In this document: in pieces, positions 11,821 through 24,151 of the stretch
Position numbering within the stretch: the first letter of the stretch is position 1
How the letters are laid out: every line of letters starts with the position of its first letter
The notes under the pieces: generated by a model
Seen by the model: the letters and a program-made list of their open reading frames with translations, nothing else
The model's database searches: none
What the model was told of the DNA's origin: nothing
Position numbers and translations under genes: made by a program
Origin: Psococerastis gibbosa
Lineage: Eukaryota; Arthropoda; Insecta; Psocodea; Psocidae
Assembly: GCA_963971405.1 (NCBI GenBank)
Contig: OZ020489.1
Location: 2,666,001 to 2,730,000 of the forward strand
DNA length: 64,000 nt
Direction of reading: 5' to 3'

Positions 11821-14156
11821 TTATCATCTTCATTATCTTCATTACTGTATCAACATTATATTGCTTCACATCATTAATCATCAATCGTTCCAATCATTGT
11901 CATTATTATATCACATCATTACACAGCCTCTCATCAGCCCATTTCTAGTCACTCCCACCGTTCTTGGTTAAGCTGTGGAAAGCGGAATTCAAAGGATGCT
12001 TCCATGTTTTTCCGAATATTTCTATGCATGGTGGCTTCCATCCGAGTTTATATTCTGCAGCCTCACTAGCTATGATGGGGGAGGTCCATTGCCAAAAAAA
12101 TTATTTCTCTATAAACATTTTATGAGAGCTCTACAGTGTTGCGAAAAATGGCTATTCATACTATGGGCAAGGCCGTAGCCAGAGGTCCGGAACCCCCCCC
12201 CCCCCCGAAATATTTGCAGCTTCCACTAGATAGAATGGAGCATAAAATATATTGAGGTTACCTCATCTTCGGTGACGTCAGATGGACCCCCCCCCCCAGA
12301 AAATTTTTTGGGTAAGGTCATTAAGCACAGGCAAGGCACAGGCTGCTCGACAACACTCCTCCAGTGTTCTCGGTTTTGTACGACGCTCCACCATCTATGG
12401 ACTCCCAACTCGCGGAATCCGTCTTTTCAGTGGTTGTATAGACGCCTCTCTCCTCCTATTAATGTTATGAAGACTTATTGATACATAAATATATATTTTA
12501 AAGACTATTTATTATGGTTGGTTTCTATAATATTAAAATTCCTGAAAGGGGAGGGGGAGGGGGTTTGAGTCCATTAAAGACCCTCCAAAACGTTTATATA
12601 GTAGCATTGGATCCATACCAAATCAGTACTGATTTTCCTTTTCTTAATTTGGGTTGCGTTTTTGGGTTATTTGGCTTCGCTACATGCCTATACAACCGTC
12701 TGGCACTATCGCCACTCCCGTCAAACCAGCAACTGTTTGGTTCCTAATAACAGGTTTAGGCAATCCCTACACGGTCATTGAGACCATCATTAGACTTAGC
12801 AAAAATATGGTTCACATAGCGTTCAAATAGCTCGGACTGCAGTTGATTACAAGTCATTATTTCCAATAAGCTGTGTTTCCATGGCATCATTTCTGATAGC
12901 CCCATGCGGAAAAATCCTATATCCATCCGTGCTATTAAATCTATTAAAGTACAGCAGACAACAAGTGGCTTTCGTTTAACCCAAAAAACCCGATGTAGAG
13001 TCTCCAAGAGGGAGAAAGCATCCACCAGTAATTGGGGGCAAGAGTTTCAAGAGGAATGTGCAAAGAAAACTTTCCTATAAGTCAATTACCGTATTACCTT
13101 CGTTATCCGATATTGCTCTGGGAAATCTATCAATCGCTGGTTAGTTTTCAAATGCCACCAAGCGCAACGATGCTTTTTTTATTTGTCAGATATTCTTTAA
13201 ATCGTAGGCTTCATTTTATGTACCTATAGTAAATTTTAGTAACATCTCCATTGTATTCATATACAGAGCGGAAACAACATTCTTTTTTTTTTTGCGAAAT
13301 TGAGTTCTGACATATGATCAGATTTAGTGACCTTGTTATGAGCTCTAATGTAGCATGTTTCAATCTTGAAAAATAAGGCAGAAATTTTCAATTATGAGGG
13401 CGTAGGTATCTGACTGTTATAAGCAAAAGTATCTTTAAACGCAATTATCTTGAAATGTTGCTTTTGATGGTACGCCCTTGTTACTACTAATGGACTCAAG
13501 AAGTGACATTATAATAAAAGTAACTGAATAAAATATTACGAAAAAACACACGTAAAATTATGTGACTACCGGTTTTGGTCGATCATCATTGTCAAGTGTA
13601 TCATTTGGGGTCTGAGTTTCTCTAAGAAAATAGGTAACAATAGGTTAGGGTAGATCTGGCTTCAATTTTTCTTGAAGTATAAGGATAAAAGTGTCCCCTG
13701 CTATTCCCTATATGCATGGATCATGAACATGTACAAGAGTTCATAGCATAAAAAGACCGCAAAATAAGTAAATTGACTAGTGACTACAATACTCTCCTCA
13801 TTTTTAGGGCTACCAAAAATGGGAATTGCTTATAAAGAACCCTTTAGCGGAGCGACAGCATGTTTACTGATTAAGGAATTAAAAAGCGCCCTTATTTAAA
13901 TGGAAATATGTTGTACCTGCCGAGAAACATTTCTTTACCCCCTCCTCCCCTTTCTACGCCCCCCATTACGTGTCATCCCTTATTGTGTAATTCCAGAAAA
14001 TAAATTTAACTCTACGCGCCATGCTTTCTTTCCCTTCATCCAATCTTATTAGCATTTTTAATTGAAACATAAGAGTATCGTACCTTTAAGACCCGGTGCG
14101 CCTAGGCAGTTGATACGCGGCAGTAGATCCTCTGGGAGGTTTGCTGCTAGGTGTTA
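11821..14156. other. No gene recognised
   Basis: Two C runs (12190, 12288). A minus-strand frame at 12756-13025 (ending near FERYVNHIFAKSNDG) looks mildly coding, but I could not place it. Confidence 0.4.
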
Positions 14157-14378
14157 ATAAAATAAATAAATAAATAAGGACTTTTTTGTTCAATTACTAA
14201 GCCAACCTAGCGGAGTTAGGGCTATAAGCCCTCTCTTACACTCAACTAGGAAGACCCGGGACCGCCTGCTTTACATGCCCTCCGAAGCATGGCCAGAAAA
14301 TGTAGGTAGTGTGGGACTCGAACCAACAACTGTTCGGGTGAAAGTCAGAGTCCGTACCACTGGTCTACATGTCCTGAC
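14157..14378 (-). mobile_element. SINE-A copy (tRNA-derived), near full length
   Basis: Minus-strand copy from the (TTTA)n tail to gtcctgacc at the head; B box reads gggactcgaacc on the plus strand. Confidence 0.88.
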
Positions 14379-15741
14379 CTTGCATACCTAGCTTAAATTT
14401 GCAACAGTAAATCTGCCCAATTGCGCCAACATATCTCCCCGACAATCTGCACTGAAGTCAAGTTTTTTTCATAATATTCTATACTATCTGCATTATAAAA
14501 ATAATATGAGACTTCAGGGCATTTGATTACGCTAGGATTTTCGTAATGGAACCCTTTCTGAGCAGTAACATGTTGAGAGAACCAGCGATTTCAGTAATAA
14601 TATGCTTGAGAGTTGAGGTGGTGAGGCTTTGGAACTATATGCCGGACCACATCAGAAATCAAAAAAAAAAAATTAAACAAGTTTAAGGGTGCTTGTCACG
14701 ACTATTTCTTTAGTGTATTACGGTAGTGATGTTATTTTAATATTTTCCTTTTTTCAGTTAAATTTGTAATATTGTACATAAAATTGTATTATTTATAGTG
14801 GTTAGTGGTAAGAGTGGGCCAAAAGGCCCAAAATTCGCCCTTATGGGTAGTAAAGACAATTTTCTTTTTTTCTTCCTTTTTGTGTACGCCAGCCGGGATT
14901 CACCCGTATCAACCTATAATATGTATGATTTCATATTTACAGGAATTAACATAGATCGTAGAGCAGTAAGTAGGTAAGCTGCAAGTAATTGACTGATGGC
15001 AAGCTTACTCGTGGGCAGCCTTTACACGCCACAGCGATTACTCGGTACCTGATGAGAACCACCCTTAAATCTTAATTTATGCTATATACAATATAATATG
15101 CTTGTCTACCTACTGTACTTCTGAATTAAATATTTCTCTCTTCAAATCTTCAATAATTTGTCGGAAAGAAGAGAATCTGTGTGGATATTGCTTTACTGTG
15201 TTATATGTTGCGTCCGTTCGTGTTCAAAACGTGTGTTTCAGAATTAAATAAGCCTACTTCCACTGTACCTAACGGGGACATGGACAAATCCCGCTGAATT
15301 TTTGTTGTCTCGTTAAACAACTCAAAGGTGAGTACATACAGTTCATATAGACAATTAGGTTAATATAGAGTTTCTATATAGGAGAGAAAGGATATTCGCT
15401 CCCGTCAAGGATATTTCTTGAATTTCTGGTGCCACGTCTTCTTTGACCAATCAGGGAACAACTTGGTCACTTACAATTTACAAATAATATAAGAAATCTC
15501 GTCGTGGCTGCAAGGCATGTTGTGATTTATTGAAATAATCCGTGTCCATTGGCCGAAGCTATGTCTACGCGAAGGTGGCACCAGAAATTCAAAGAACATC
15601 TTTGGAACTTGGTGATACTGACAGTGAATGTCCGATCTCCCTTGTGTATATCAAAGTTCCAACTCTGGTATGTGTATTTATTTTTGTAAAGGTGGTGAGA
15701 GTAAAAACTCAAAATTGACAAAATTCCCGAAGTTTACAAAA

Positions 15742-15836
15742 CTCAAGTTAATAAGCAGACTCACCCCTTCCGCCAGGCTGACGCAGGGTTGCCTAAAAGA
15801 GAAATGCTGAAAGCAGGCTATGGAAAACAAACGAAC
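15742..15836 (-). mobile_element. SINE-B fragment, 5' part
   Basis: Minus-strand match to the long-form start (caggctgacgcagggttgcc, gaaatgctgaaagcaggc). Confidence 0.6.
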
Positions 15837-15848
15837 AAGTAATTTCGC

Positions 15849-16063
15849 GGCTATTCCACCGACGTGGATTTTCACTTGTGACTGTGTCATGACGTGGTAG
15901 CAGACATCATTAAAAAGTCTCTGCTATATTTTAAGGAGACCATTATGTAGATACTTAACTTATCTATTATAAATTAAGTTATAATATGGTAGCAGACGTC
16001 AAATGTGAGTCTGCTACCACGTCGGCTCGACGATTAGTGCAGCAAATGGTCAGTGGAATAGCC
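15849..16063. mobile_element. MITE M1 relative, short
   Basis: Inverted ends ggctattccacc / ggtggaatagcc type and inner inverted blocks gacgtggtagcagac / gtctgctaccacgtc; the middle is AT-rich and differs from the long copies. Confidence 0.7.
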
Positions 16064-17010
16064 ACCTTATTAAGATAAAAAATATTCAGCTTTGTTGGAG
16101 CGATCCAGGGGTGGCCAAAATCAAAGGCGACCTTCCTCTTAACTACACGGAATAAAGTTCGAGCGTAATATTACCATGTAAAATGCAGACTAGGCTGGTG
16201 AATATGAGAGGAGAAGAGTGAGAGGGGGAGGGGCCCCACTGAGAATAGGTCTGCAGGGCGCTGGAGCCGGCCTGGCGCCCCCCCCCCCCCCCCCGTCTCT
16301 GCCCCCCCCCCCTGTAATGCCAATCTTACATGGCATGTACATTTAAACCTTTCATTGGCAGCTCGACATGGTAAACACTATCATGACAATGGCTCAGACA
16401 ATCTGGCATTGCGCTAAAATAACGGTCAACTCACAACTGCTATATATTTTTGGCACAAATTATACCTTAGGGTAGTTTTGTGTTGTTTATCTCGGGTGTA
16501 AAACGAGATATTACCATCAACTTTGAATTTCCAATTTAATTTATAAATTGTTTCATATAGTTTACTTGATTATCTCATTTATTCTCCATTCGACTCTTCT
16601 TAATATATTTTTCAAACCTTTTTGGTAGGGACTCTTTCCGATTTAAACAACAAACGTCGTTTACGTAGCGTTCACATTCAGCACGGTTTTCGCTCAAATC
16701 AGAACAAAATTATTCATCTATTCGTACTCATCTATACATCACCTCCCCCCCCCCCCTTCCATTGATGAGGAGTTTTCGATAAAAATAATATAATACGACT
16801 TTAACAAATTTTATTATGGAATGCTAATTGCCAAAGATACGGTATCTGCATGCCTATAAGAGTAGGTATGCAAACCATTCTTCGCTTAACATTATCGTCT
16901 ATATTCCAAAGTTCTTAAAGAGTCAGAAATGGTCCAAAATCAGGTCAACGACTTAGACGTGAAAAAATTGGCAGGAATTATTTACTAACACTATTAACTC
17001 TTTTGTGCAG
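16064..17010 (+). other. Intron upstream of the orcokinin B exon
   Basis: AT-rich with two C runs. I looked here and back to about 15 kb for a phase-1 exon with a signal peptide and found none that convinces. Confidence 0.5.
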
Positions 17011-18197
17011 GTGTCGAAGAAGAGGACTGGTCTAAGCCTGATAATAACTTCGAGGCTGACCACACACTCAGCAAAATAAATGCAGAGGATGGCGGATTTC
17101 AGGCCCGACGTGGTGAAGGAAGACACAAAGAAGCATTCGTCGGATCTCTCGGAGAGGGAATAACTTTTATAAGTCTGGAACCTCCGTTGAGAAACACGTT
17201 CAGAAGCAGAACTCCGCTAGACTCGCTAGGTGGTGGCCATCTTCTCAAGAGAAGCAATCTCAATGAAGCACCAAGAAAGAAAAAAATGGAACTGGACAAA
17301 CTAGGTGGTGGGCATATTTTGCCAAGAGGATTGGAAGGCAGTAACTTAGCGCTGGCAGAAATTGATAATATGGGAAATTTCGCTCCAGATGAAAAGGAAC
17401 ATACTTTGGACTGGAAAGATGGGACACTTAACGTATTTAACCCTCTCGTCGGCGCTAGTGGACATCCAATGAAAGAACAGCCCTCAACTTCTATGATATA
17501 TTCTATTAGCAGTGGCCCTATGCGTCGTTTGTCCCAGTCTTTAAGTAAAAATTTACAACGCTGGGGAATTGATCACTTTGGTGGTGGAAAACTTCTCGGA
17601 AAAGCTACAAAAGTTGATCGTCACCAATTTCGTCGAGGGGTAGAACATTCATCTCTTGATCATCTTGGAGGTGGGAATTTACTTCGGAGGGATCTCGGAG
17701 CGGTGGCTTCAGATCATATGAATGAAAACTTTCTAAGACGATCTGTAAATTTAGATCAATTAGGTGGTGGCCATCTCCTACGTCGAGAGATTGGATCAAC
17801 ATCCCTTGACCATTTGGGAGGTGGAAATTTACTCCGTAGACAGATTGAGAATGTGGCATTGGATCATCTAGGTGGTGGAAACCTTCTTAGACAAACTACA
17901 AATTTAGATCGGTTAGGAGGTGGCCATCTCCTGCGTCGAGAGATTGGGTCATCATCCCTAGACCATTTGGGAGGTGGAAATTTACTACGCCAGGATATTG
18001 GGAGTGCGGAATCGGATCACCTTGGTAGTGGAAATTTACTGAGACAAACTGCAGCTGTTTCCCGACTTGCTGAGGATCATTTGAATCTCCGACAACTTGA
18101 ACCAAGATCTCTGGACAAGTTAGGAGGCGGGCATATTCTGCTTCGGAGGCTAAACGAGGATCGAGCATTGGAACCAATCTACATTATCGAAGCTTAG
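17011..18197 (+). CDS. Orcokinin gene, B-type terminal exon (partial gene)
   Basis: This exon encodes the multi-copy B-type part of an orcokinin neuropeptide precursor. It starts after the acceptor ttttgtgcag, stays open from 17013 in one frame and ends at TAG 18195-18197. About eleven to thirteen copies of LDxLGGG(H/N)(L/I)L are separated mostly by RR or KR, for example LDSLGGGHLLKR, LDHLGGGNLLRR and LDKLGGGHILLRR. A long acidic spacer comes first. Some units are degenerate (GIDHFGGGKLLGK, SDHLGSGNLLRQ) or followed only by a single Arg, so not every unit need be released. The exon opens with the two bases gt before its first full codon, so the upstream exon must end in phase 1. Its own stop makes it an alternative 3' terminal exon. 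Orcokinins are secreted peptides of the arthropod nervous system and gut. The signal-peptide exon was not found upstream in the window. Identity of the family is firm; copy number depends on how many degenerate units are counted. Confidence 0.93.
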
Positions 18198-18856
18198 GAT
18201 CTCTACCGCGGTGAACCAATGGCCACTGTGGCACTGTGACGGCGACATTTACTTTTATTTCAGAAATCTTTCCACTGAAAGCTGTATGTGTGGATAAAGA
18301 AATGAAACCATACAACCATCTCTAATAACAGTGGATTTCACTAGAATGGATGTCACTGAACGATGTGTTGGTAATTTCACATGAAGTGAAGAAAGACTGG
18401 CATGTACCGTAGAGTTCAAATTATATTTACTGTATTGCTCATTGAGGATCGTATTCACTTAGTCTATAATTATATTTAATATTTTGGTAATCCTCACTTT
18501 GAGAGCGCTCACTTCCAATTTCGGATCGCAAGTCTTCTTTTTAATGATATTCAAATTAGTCAGATATCCTAATGAATACCAGACGAATCGGCTAATCATC
18601 GCTCTGACTTCCATCACCCTCTTATTAAAGAGAATCTGTATTTAACATTCAGTTATGGCATTTGTGACAGCATTTGGTAAAAAGCATAAAATAATCCAAA
18701 AAACCCATGGTTTGGTTTTTTCTTAGGCCCGATCCGACGAGTGATAGGCTACTTAATATCATTCAAGTGAGGCTCATCTTGTGATTATTTTGGTTGTCAT
18801 TATCAAAACGACTGACGTATATAGCGTATGTGAGCCGATTCAATAATAATAATAAT

Positions 18857-18862
18857 AATAAA
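18857..18862 (+). terminator. Possible poly(A) signal of the orcokinin B transcript
   Basis: AATAAA sits about 660 bp after the B-exon stop, at the end of an (AAT)n run. Because it may be only part of the microsatellite, the assignment is weak. Confidence 0.3.
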
Positions 18863-19149
18863 AATAATAACAAGATAAGCGTAAAGGTGGAGTAGTTACT
18901 CATATTGTATTAAACCCTCTGGGTCACTTTCGCAACCGCTTGAAAAATCTGTGTAAGGACCAACTACCTGGCTCTAAATTTTGTCGGGCAACCTTTCTGA
19001 AATGATAGTTGATAGCATGAGCACCCTTAGAGAGGCTCCCATCATCGGTTGAGAAGTCTAGGGAAGGAATACTGCATACTGCATACTGCCATATATCGGT
19101 AAAACTTGTTGAAAACTTCGACTTTTTTGCTTCGGGATTTCTCTTACAG

Positions 19150-19285
19150 GTGGCGGAAATTTGCTGAGGGATATGGACACTATCAGGCTGATTGGACTGT
19201 ACCCACGACACTCCAGGGGCGGCCAAACCTTGGACTCCCTCTCTGGCATATCATTCGGAACCAGTAAACGGTTGGACACCCTCAG
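19150..19285 (+). CDS. Orcokinin gene, internal exon of the A-type transcript
   Basis: A 136-bp internal exon lies between acceptor ctcttacag and donor gtgagt. Read after a two-base overhang it gives GGNLLRDMDTIRLIGLYP and then an orcokinin-associated peptide, LDSLSGISFGTSKR, before breaking inside LDTL-S. It begins in the same phase as the B exon at 17011, so the same upstream exon can splice to either. It ends in phase 2, exactly what the A exon at 23849 needs; joining them gives [14 protein letters not shown], a near repeat of the preceding associated peptide. The opening GGNLL suggests that a B-type peptide is split across the upstream intron. The frame, borders and peptide logic are seen in the sequence; expression is inferred. 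Confidence 0.88.
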
Positions 19286-19704
19286 GTGAGTCTCTGGGTC
19301 TCTGAGAGTCTCAATACATACTGTACAGCTTAATACATAGCCCAATAATCTTAGAATTCCTTACATCGGGTGAGTTTGCGTTGCGTTGTGAGTATTCTCA
19401 TAGAAATCATTTGTAAGATGACCCTGGGCTGTGACGTAGACCTATAACCCAACCAGCGTAATTATATTATTTAATTATGTAATACTCATTACTGCCATGA
19501 AAACGTTAAAGCATCGGACATTGCTTCTAACTGGCTTTTCTACCTCATATCCATTGCATGTAATCCGAATTATGTAGAAAATTATACCACAGCCCCTAGC
19601 ACGCACTGTTTTTGCTGCTAAATTAACCACGACATAGAAAATGTATCTTCACATTGATTAGCATCTCAAGGTATAAGGTTAACTAATGTTTAGCCATCTT
19701 AAAG

Positions 19705-19775
19705 TATGGTAGTGGTCGAGTGGTTAGAGAGCTTGCATTTCAATCGGGAGAACGGTAATTCCAATTCTCAAGAGG
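19705..19775 (+). repeat. tRNA-like SINE head in the orcokinin intron
   Basis: agtggtcgagtggttagaga looks like an A box; the B-box region (ggtaattccaattctc) is degenerate. No second copy was identified. Confidence 0.4.
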
Positions 19776-20649
19776 ATCTCACTCACTAGTTCGGAGTAGA
19801 ATTTAAGAAGAATCAGTCAATTTCCAGAACCAACAGTACATAACAGAAGTAAACATGCATCATTCTCACTTAGCCTATTGGTGGATGTAGCACCCACTTC
19901 CGAAACGTCACCCACTACCCCTGACAATGGACTCCGCCCTAATTGTTCAATGACTGTGGGGCCTTTATGTTTTAAGCGAAAGTGTCCTCTCATGCCAGTG
20001 GCGGGCAATATAATAGGTACTTTTTCTTTGTTCGAAAAGAGGCGTCTCGCCCCAGCGTCTCATGCTGAGAAAATCCTACGCACGGCCCTGCCCTTAGTAT
20101 TTCTCAGCTTTCTTCTCTATCCAGTATCCATACCATATTGCAACAAGCGTAAGCATTCATTCACTCTTTTGATGGAAATACAGCAAATTTCTTTTTAAGT
20201 CCCGTAAGGCACAGGCACACAAGGAATATGCACAACAAAGGAAGGAACGATAGAATTATAGACTAATCTCAAGAGGTTAGGTTGACAAAGAAAGGCTATA
20301 TACGCTGACTGCTTAATAAGGAGTTCTTTTACAATAAATAATAAAGTAAGGCACAGACAAAATGTCGTGGCCGCGGGCATATTTAAATGTCTTTTTACTC
20401 CAGTAAGCTTGCCTAAATATTTACCATTTCTTTGGACGAGACAGAATTAGGTACATTTGAGTTTGCATTTCACGGAACAACCTATTTAACATTTTTATTT
20501 GATCTCTGTGAAAGACAAACTTTATTTGTCTCATATACCTCAGTTTTACCTTCTGCCATATATTTTCTTATTAACCTTCAACGGGTGAATGGTTACATTT
20601 GAGATCTTTCCCCTCTGCTAAAATATGGCCATCCGGTCTTATAATGGTG

Positions 20650-20940
20650 ACGACAATGGATCCCCCCCCCCTCCCCCGTATATATTTTATCCTTCTTTTT
20701 TTTCCTCTCTTCTCTTGTCTCTCATCAGTTTAATTTTGAGCAACGATCTGTAAATTAATACATTTTTTATGTTTTTTAAGGTTAGCATGAAAAGAAGACT
20801 TTAAAGTCTTATTGTTCGCCTTTAGTTTTTTTTTCAATAAAGTAGTTTTCTTGTAATAATCTCTTATCCTGCAGAAGTACATTTTGACGTGAATGAAATA
20901 AAATAGATCGCGCAGAACCATAAGCTACTGCCGATAGCGG
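20650..20940. repeat. Dispersed repeat shared with 25185-25340 (reverse)
   Basis: Blocks aaggttagcatgaaaa and actttaaagtctt match the reverse of the 25.2-kb copy (gttttcatgctaacctta), and both have a C or G run and an aaggataaaa-type stretch at the other end. Confidence 0.55.
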
Positions 20941-21427
20941 GCAAAGGGGGGGGGGGTGTAAGCAAGACCAGATCACCTCTAGTTATCAATCAACTTCTTG
21001 TCGCGGAGAAATCCGTTGAATTCTACCAACCACAATACCTACCCCTCACTGTTAACCCAATCGGCAATATATTAGCAAATTATGCATTAAAACAATTCAC
21101 ATTAGCTATTTCATTTTACATTCCTCCATGCGCCACTGATATAATCAATCAACAGTCAGACGCAGATATCTGAAAAATACGGTGTCAAGTGTCTCTATTA
21201 TAGATGTAGACACCGACAGCCACACTCGTACTGATTTATTAACACGGCGTAAATGAGAAGAGAGCGGGGTGGAGTTTCTGCTGGATATTGTGATGAAATT
21301 CCTGCAGGAGGCTGCTGCATATTATAACTGTCGGCGGCCCCATCCAAATGCTGCCGGTTCTACATTCTCTATGTTGCATTTTAGCTTCTCGAACTTTCCT
21401 AATTTGACTGGCCTTAATAACAGAGAG

Positions 21428-21670
21428 TATAGTAGTCAGAATGGCGTAGAGGTAACGACTCGGACTATCATCCAGAAGGTGACTGGTTCGAGTCCCACCC
21501 GAATGCCAAAATTTTATAGTGGTACAATTATTTATCTTCTGACTACCATGCTTCGGAGGGCATGTAAAGCCGGCGGTCCCGGCAGTCTTCCCTGACTGTC
21601 GATAGGTTAAACAGGAGGCTGTTGATGCAACCTGAAAACTCCTGTACCACGGGTAGTACCACCCCGACAC
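21428..21670 (+). mobile_element. tRNA-derived SINE with SINE-A-like middle and another 3' end
   Basis: The head gtcagaatggcgtagaggta and B box ggttcgagtccc differ from SINE-A, the middle (catgcttcggagggcatgta, ggcggtcccgg) matches it, and the 3' end (aacaggaggctgttgatgca) does not. Confidence 0.7.
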
Positions 21671-23046
21671 GAATTTACTAACAGCGAGTATGATGCGAGA
21701 AAAATTGATTTAAGAACTGTGTGAGAAAGATATTATAATTTAATAATAAATAGATCATTTTATATATTTTACCATCAACAGAACGAACAGATATGAGTCT
21801 AGAAATCGATAGCGCTTACATTTATTTTTAGTTTTTATTTGTATTATTATTAGAGCAAAGTTGTGTAGGCCTACGTGGTATATGTAGTGAGTTATATCTA
21901 GTATGAAAAATAAATAATAGCACTAACATGAAAATAAAGTTAAGTCACATAATACAGCTTGTCTTTAAAAATTAAAATTAGACACAAGTTACTTTTTCCA
22001 AAAGGCTGATATTTGAACATGCGCAGGCTCAGTGCAAGTGGATCGAGATCGCTAAGATTATTATGTATTACATTGAATGTGTATGTATAAGAATCCTTGA
22101 ATTTTGGGCCCACTTTTAATTTCTCTGTACGCTTCCGTTTGTTTTCGCATCATATTATAAAGAACAAAAATATATAAGAAGAGTTGGTTCCTTAGTCCAA
22201 GCAAAAGTCGTCCAAGCCAAGTTTCTTCTATCAGTGTAGTACGGTATCAACTCGCCAATTAAGGCTATCTTAATAAATCTGCAAGATTTTTCGATGAAAG
22301 TCAAAGAATTAGTCAAAGTGTGCTAATTACATGGTATTAAGCCAGTGGATTATCTTCCGTATTAAAATGAAGCGAGCAAAGTTTCGGTTAAATTTGCAAA
22401 AGTTTCAAACATTCCCGCCCCCAGTCCATCGTTGACTTCTAAATTAATTTGCCTTCAAAAATATAGCTATGCAATTTTGTAAGAACATGATTGTACAAAA
22501 TGGTAATGAAACCGGGTAGATCGCGCCTGAGTATTGTTAGCGGGAAAACTTAGGGGGAAATTTCAAATGATATGTTATGGGATTGCAAACATAAAAAAAG
22601 AAAATATTGGAAAATGTAAAGCAAATTAACAATTCAACAGAATTATAGACGCAGAAGTTTCTAAACAGCAATTTACTTTGGGACACAACTGTGGATGTCG
22701 ATGACATGCCTGAGTTGGGGGGCATTCTTAGAATCTTAATTTTCACTGTTTTGGCTTATGGCGTGAACCACACTATTACGCACGGTCACAACTACTGAAT
22801 CGTTTATTGACTGAGCTGCGAATGGCCATCTTACTAGCCTAAACAATACATTATAGTTTGTATAACAGTATCTATAGTATTATACAGTATAATCAGCGAA
22901 AAGCCGAAGCCAAAAGTTGATGCAGGGGGTTTCTCACGGGGAATTTTTTTAACAGACGCAAAATATGGTCGTTAGATTGTTCACAGCAATAGGGCAAGGG
23001 TTAGGTCCACTGAAGAGGTTACTTCATTCCTGGCCAGACAGGAGTA

Positions 23047-23262
23047 TAAATAAATAATAAATAAATAAGGACTTTTTATTGTTTCTATTACTAAGCCAAC
23101 CTAGCGGAGTTAGGGCTATAAAGCCCTCAATTAGGAAGGCCCGGGACCGCCTGCTTTACATGCCCTCCGAAGCATGGCCAGAAAATGTAGCCAGTGTGGG
23201 ACTCGAACCAACAACCTTTCGGGTGAAAGTCAGAGTCCGTACCACTATGCTACATGTCCTGA
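23047..23262 (-). mobile_element. SINE-A copy (tRNA-derived), in the intron before the orcokinin A exon
   Basis: Minus-strand copy with tail, core and head; a short deletion removes part of the core (ctctcttacactc). Confidence 0.88.
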
Positions 23263-23848
23263 GTATCTATTCCAAATATATTTTGTCTTCTTACAAGACA
23301 ACAAAAACTATATAGCACACCCTGCCCCAAAATATCCCAAGGGATTGTGCTAGAGGAGAAAAATCGAGTCTTTTTATCCGATTTGATTCTCGATCGCAAC
23401 GTATCCAATCACATTAATTCCAAAATCGAATAGTTGATCGAAATTGGATGTCCCTATAGTAAAATTACGCTCAGATGAGCCATACGTTACAGCAGAAAAA
23501 TCACGGGTATAGTTGACTGAGGCATGTACTATGTGTTACGGTTTATATTGTGTGAGGCTGTACTTAATAAAATAACTTAATGATTAATGCGTCACATAGA
23601 ATACTAATGATATCGTAAGCTATATATACGAAAGCACACATCACATACCTTATATCATAATTATCTTAAGACGACCATTGTTCGCGTAACACTTGCACAG
23701 TATGCCTCAGACAACTTACAGCGATTATCCTGCTGTGATGTATGACTCATTTTGTAATAGCTAGGCTATTACTGTTTAACTCATCTATAAATACTGTACA
23801 ATTTTACCCTAATTAATTGTAGATATATACAGTACTTATTTGTTGTAG

Positions 23849-24062
23849 TGGTGGCGGATTCGGGACACAGAAGAGAAATTTCGACGAAATCGACCGGTCC
23901 GGATTCAACAGCTTTATAAAACGCAACTTCGACGAAATTGACCGAAGCGGATTTAATTCGTTTGTAAAGAAAAACTTCGATGAAATAGATAGAAGCGGAT
24001 TTAATAGCTTTGTGAAGCGAAGTGCTGATGGCAGCGAAGATAGCAGCAGCCATCATCATTAA
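23849..24062 (+). CDS. Orcokinin gene, A-type terminal exon
   Basis: This last exon encodes the classical orcokinin A peptides. After acceptor ttgttgtag the frame gives GGGFGTQKR, then [32 protein letters not shown] and [16 protein letters not shown], followed by [13 protein letters not shown] and TAA at 24060-24062. All three copies are bounded by dibasic sites and are 14 residues long. Three copies is a small set. The first copy differs only in its last residue (Ile for Val). The tail is Ser- and His-rich. It is reached from the exon at 19150, skipping the B exon, because the phases match. Orcokinins are released from neuroendocrine cells as gut and brain signals in arthropods. A polyadenylation signal follows 90 bp downstream. 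Confidence 0.96.
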
Positions 24063-24151
24063 GAAAATATCGTCTCAAATTCTCTATGGAATTCACGTTA
24101 TATCTGTTTCTCAAAAGTTCATGTACCTTACATCTTAGAGTTCTATTGTCA

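Larger units (their letters stand above)
19286..23046 (+). other. Orcokinin intron, first 3.8 kb
   Basis: Holds a tRNA-like SINE head (19705), a repeat shared with 25.2 kb (20650) and a SINE (21428); otherwise no structure seen. Confidence 0.5.

Noticed and set aside
12756-13025. Minus-strand frame of 89 codons
   Set aside because: Composition is plausible, but no family, splice borders or repeat support were found.
15300-15330. Possible non-coding first exon ending at ctcaaag/gtgagt
   Set aside because: The donor is good but nothing ties it to the orcokinin gene without transcript data.
15559-15666. Candidate orcokinin first coding exon (MSTRRWHQKFKEHLWNLVIL) near a gtatgt donor
   Set aside because: It ends in the wrong phase, lacks a good signal peptide, and lies within an inverted repeat (ggtgccac / gtggcacc) related to sequence near 41140.
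17605-18177. Minus-strand frames opposite the orcokinin B exon
   Set aside because: They follow from the repeated coding sequence on the plus strand and lack motifs.
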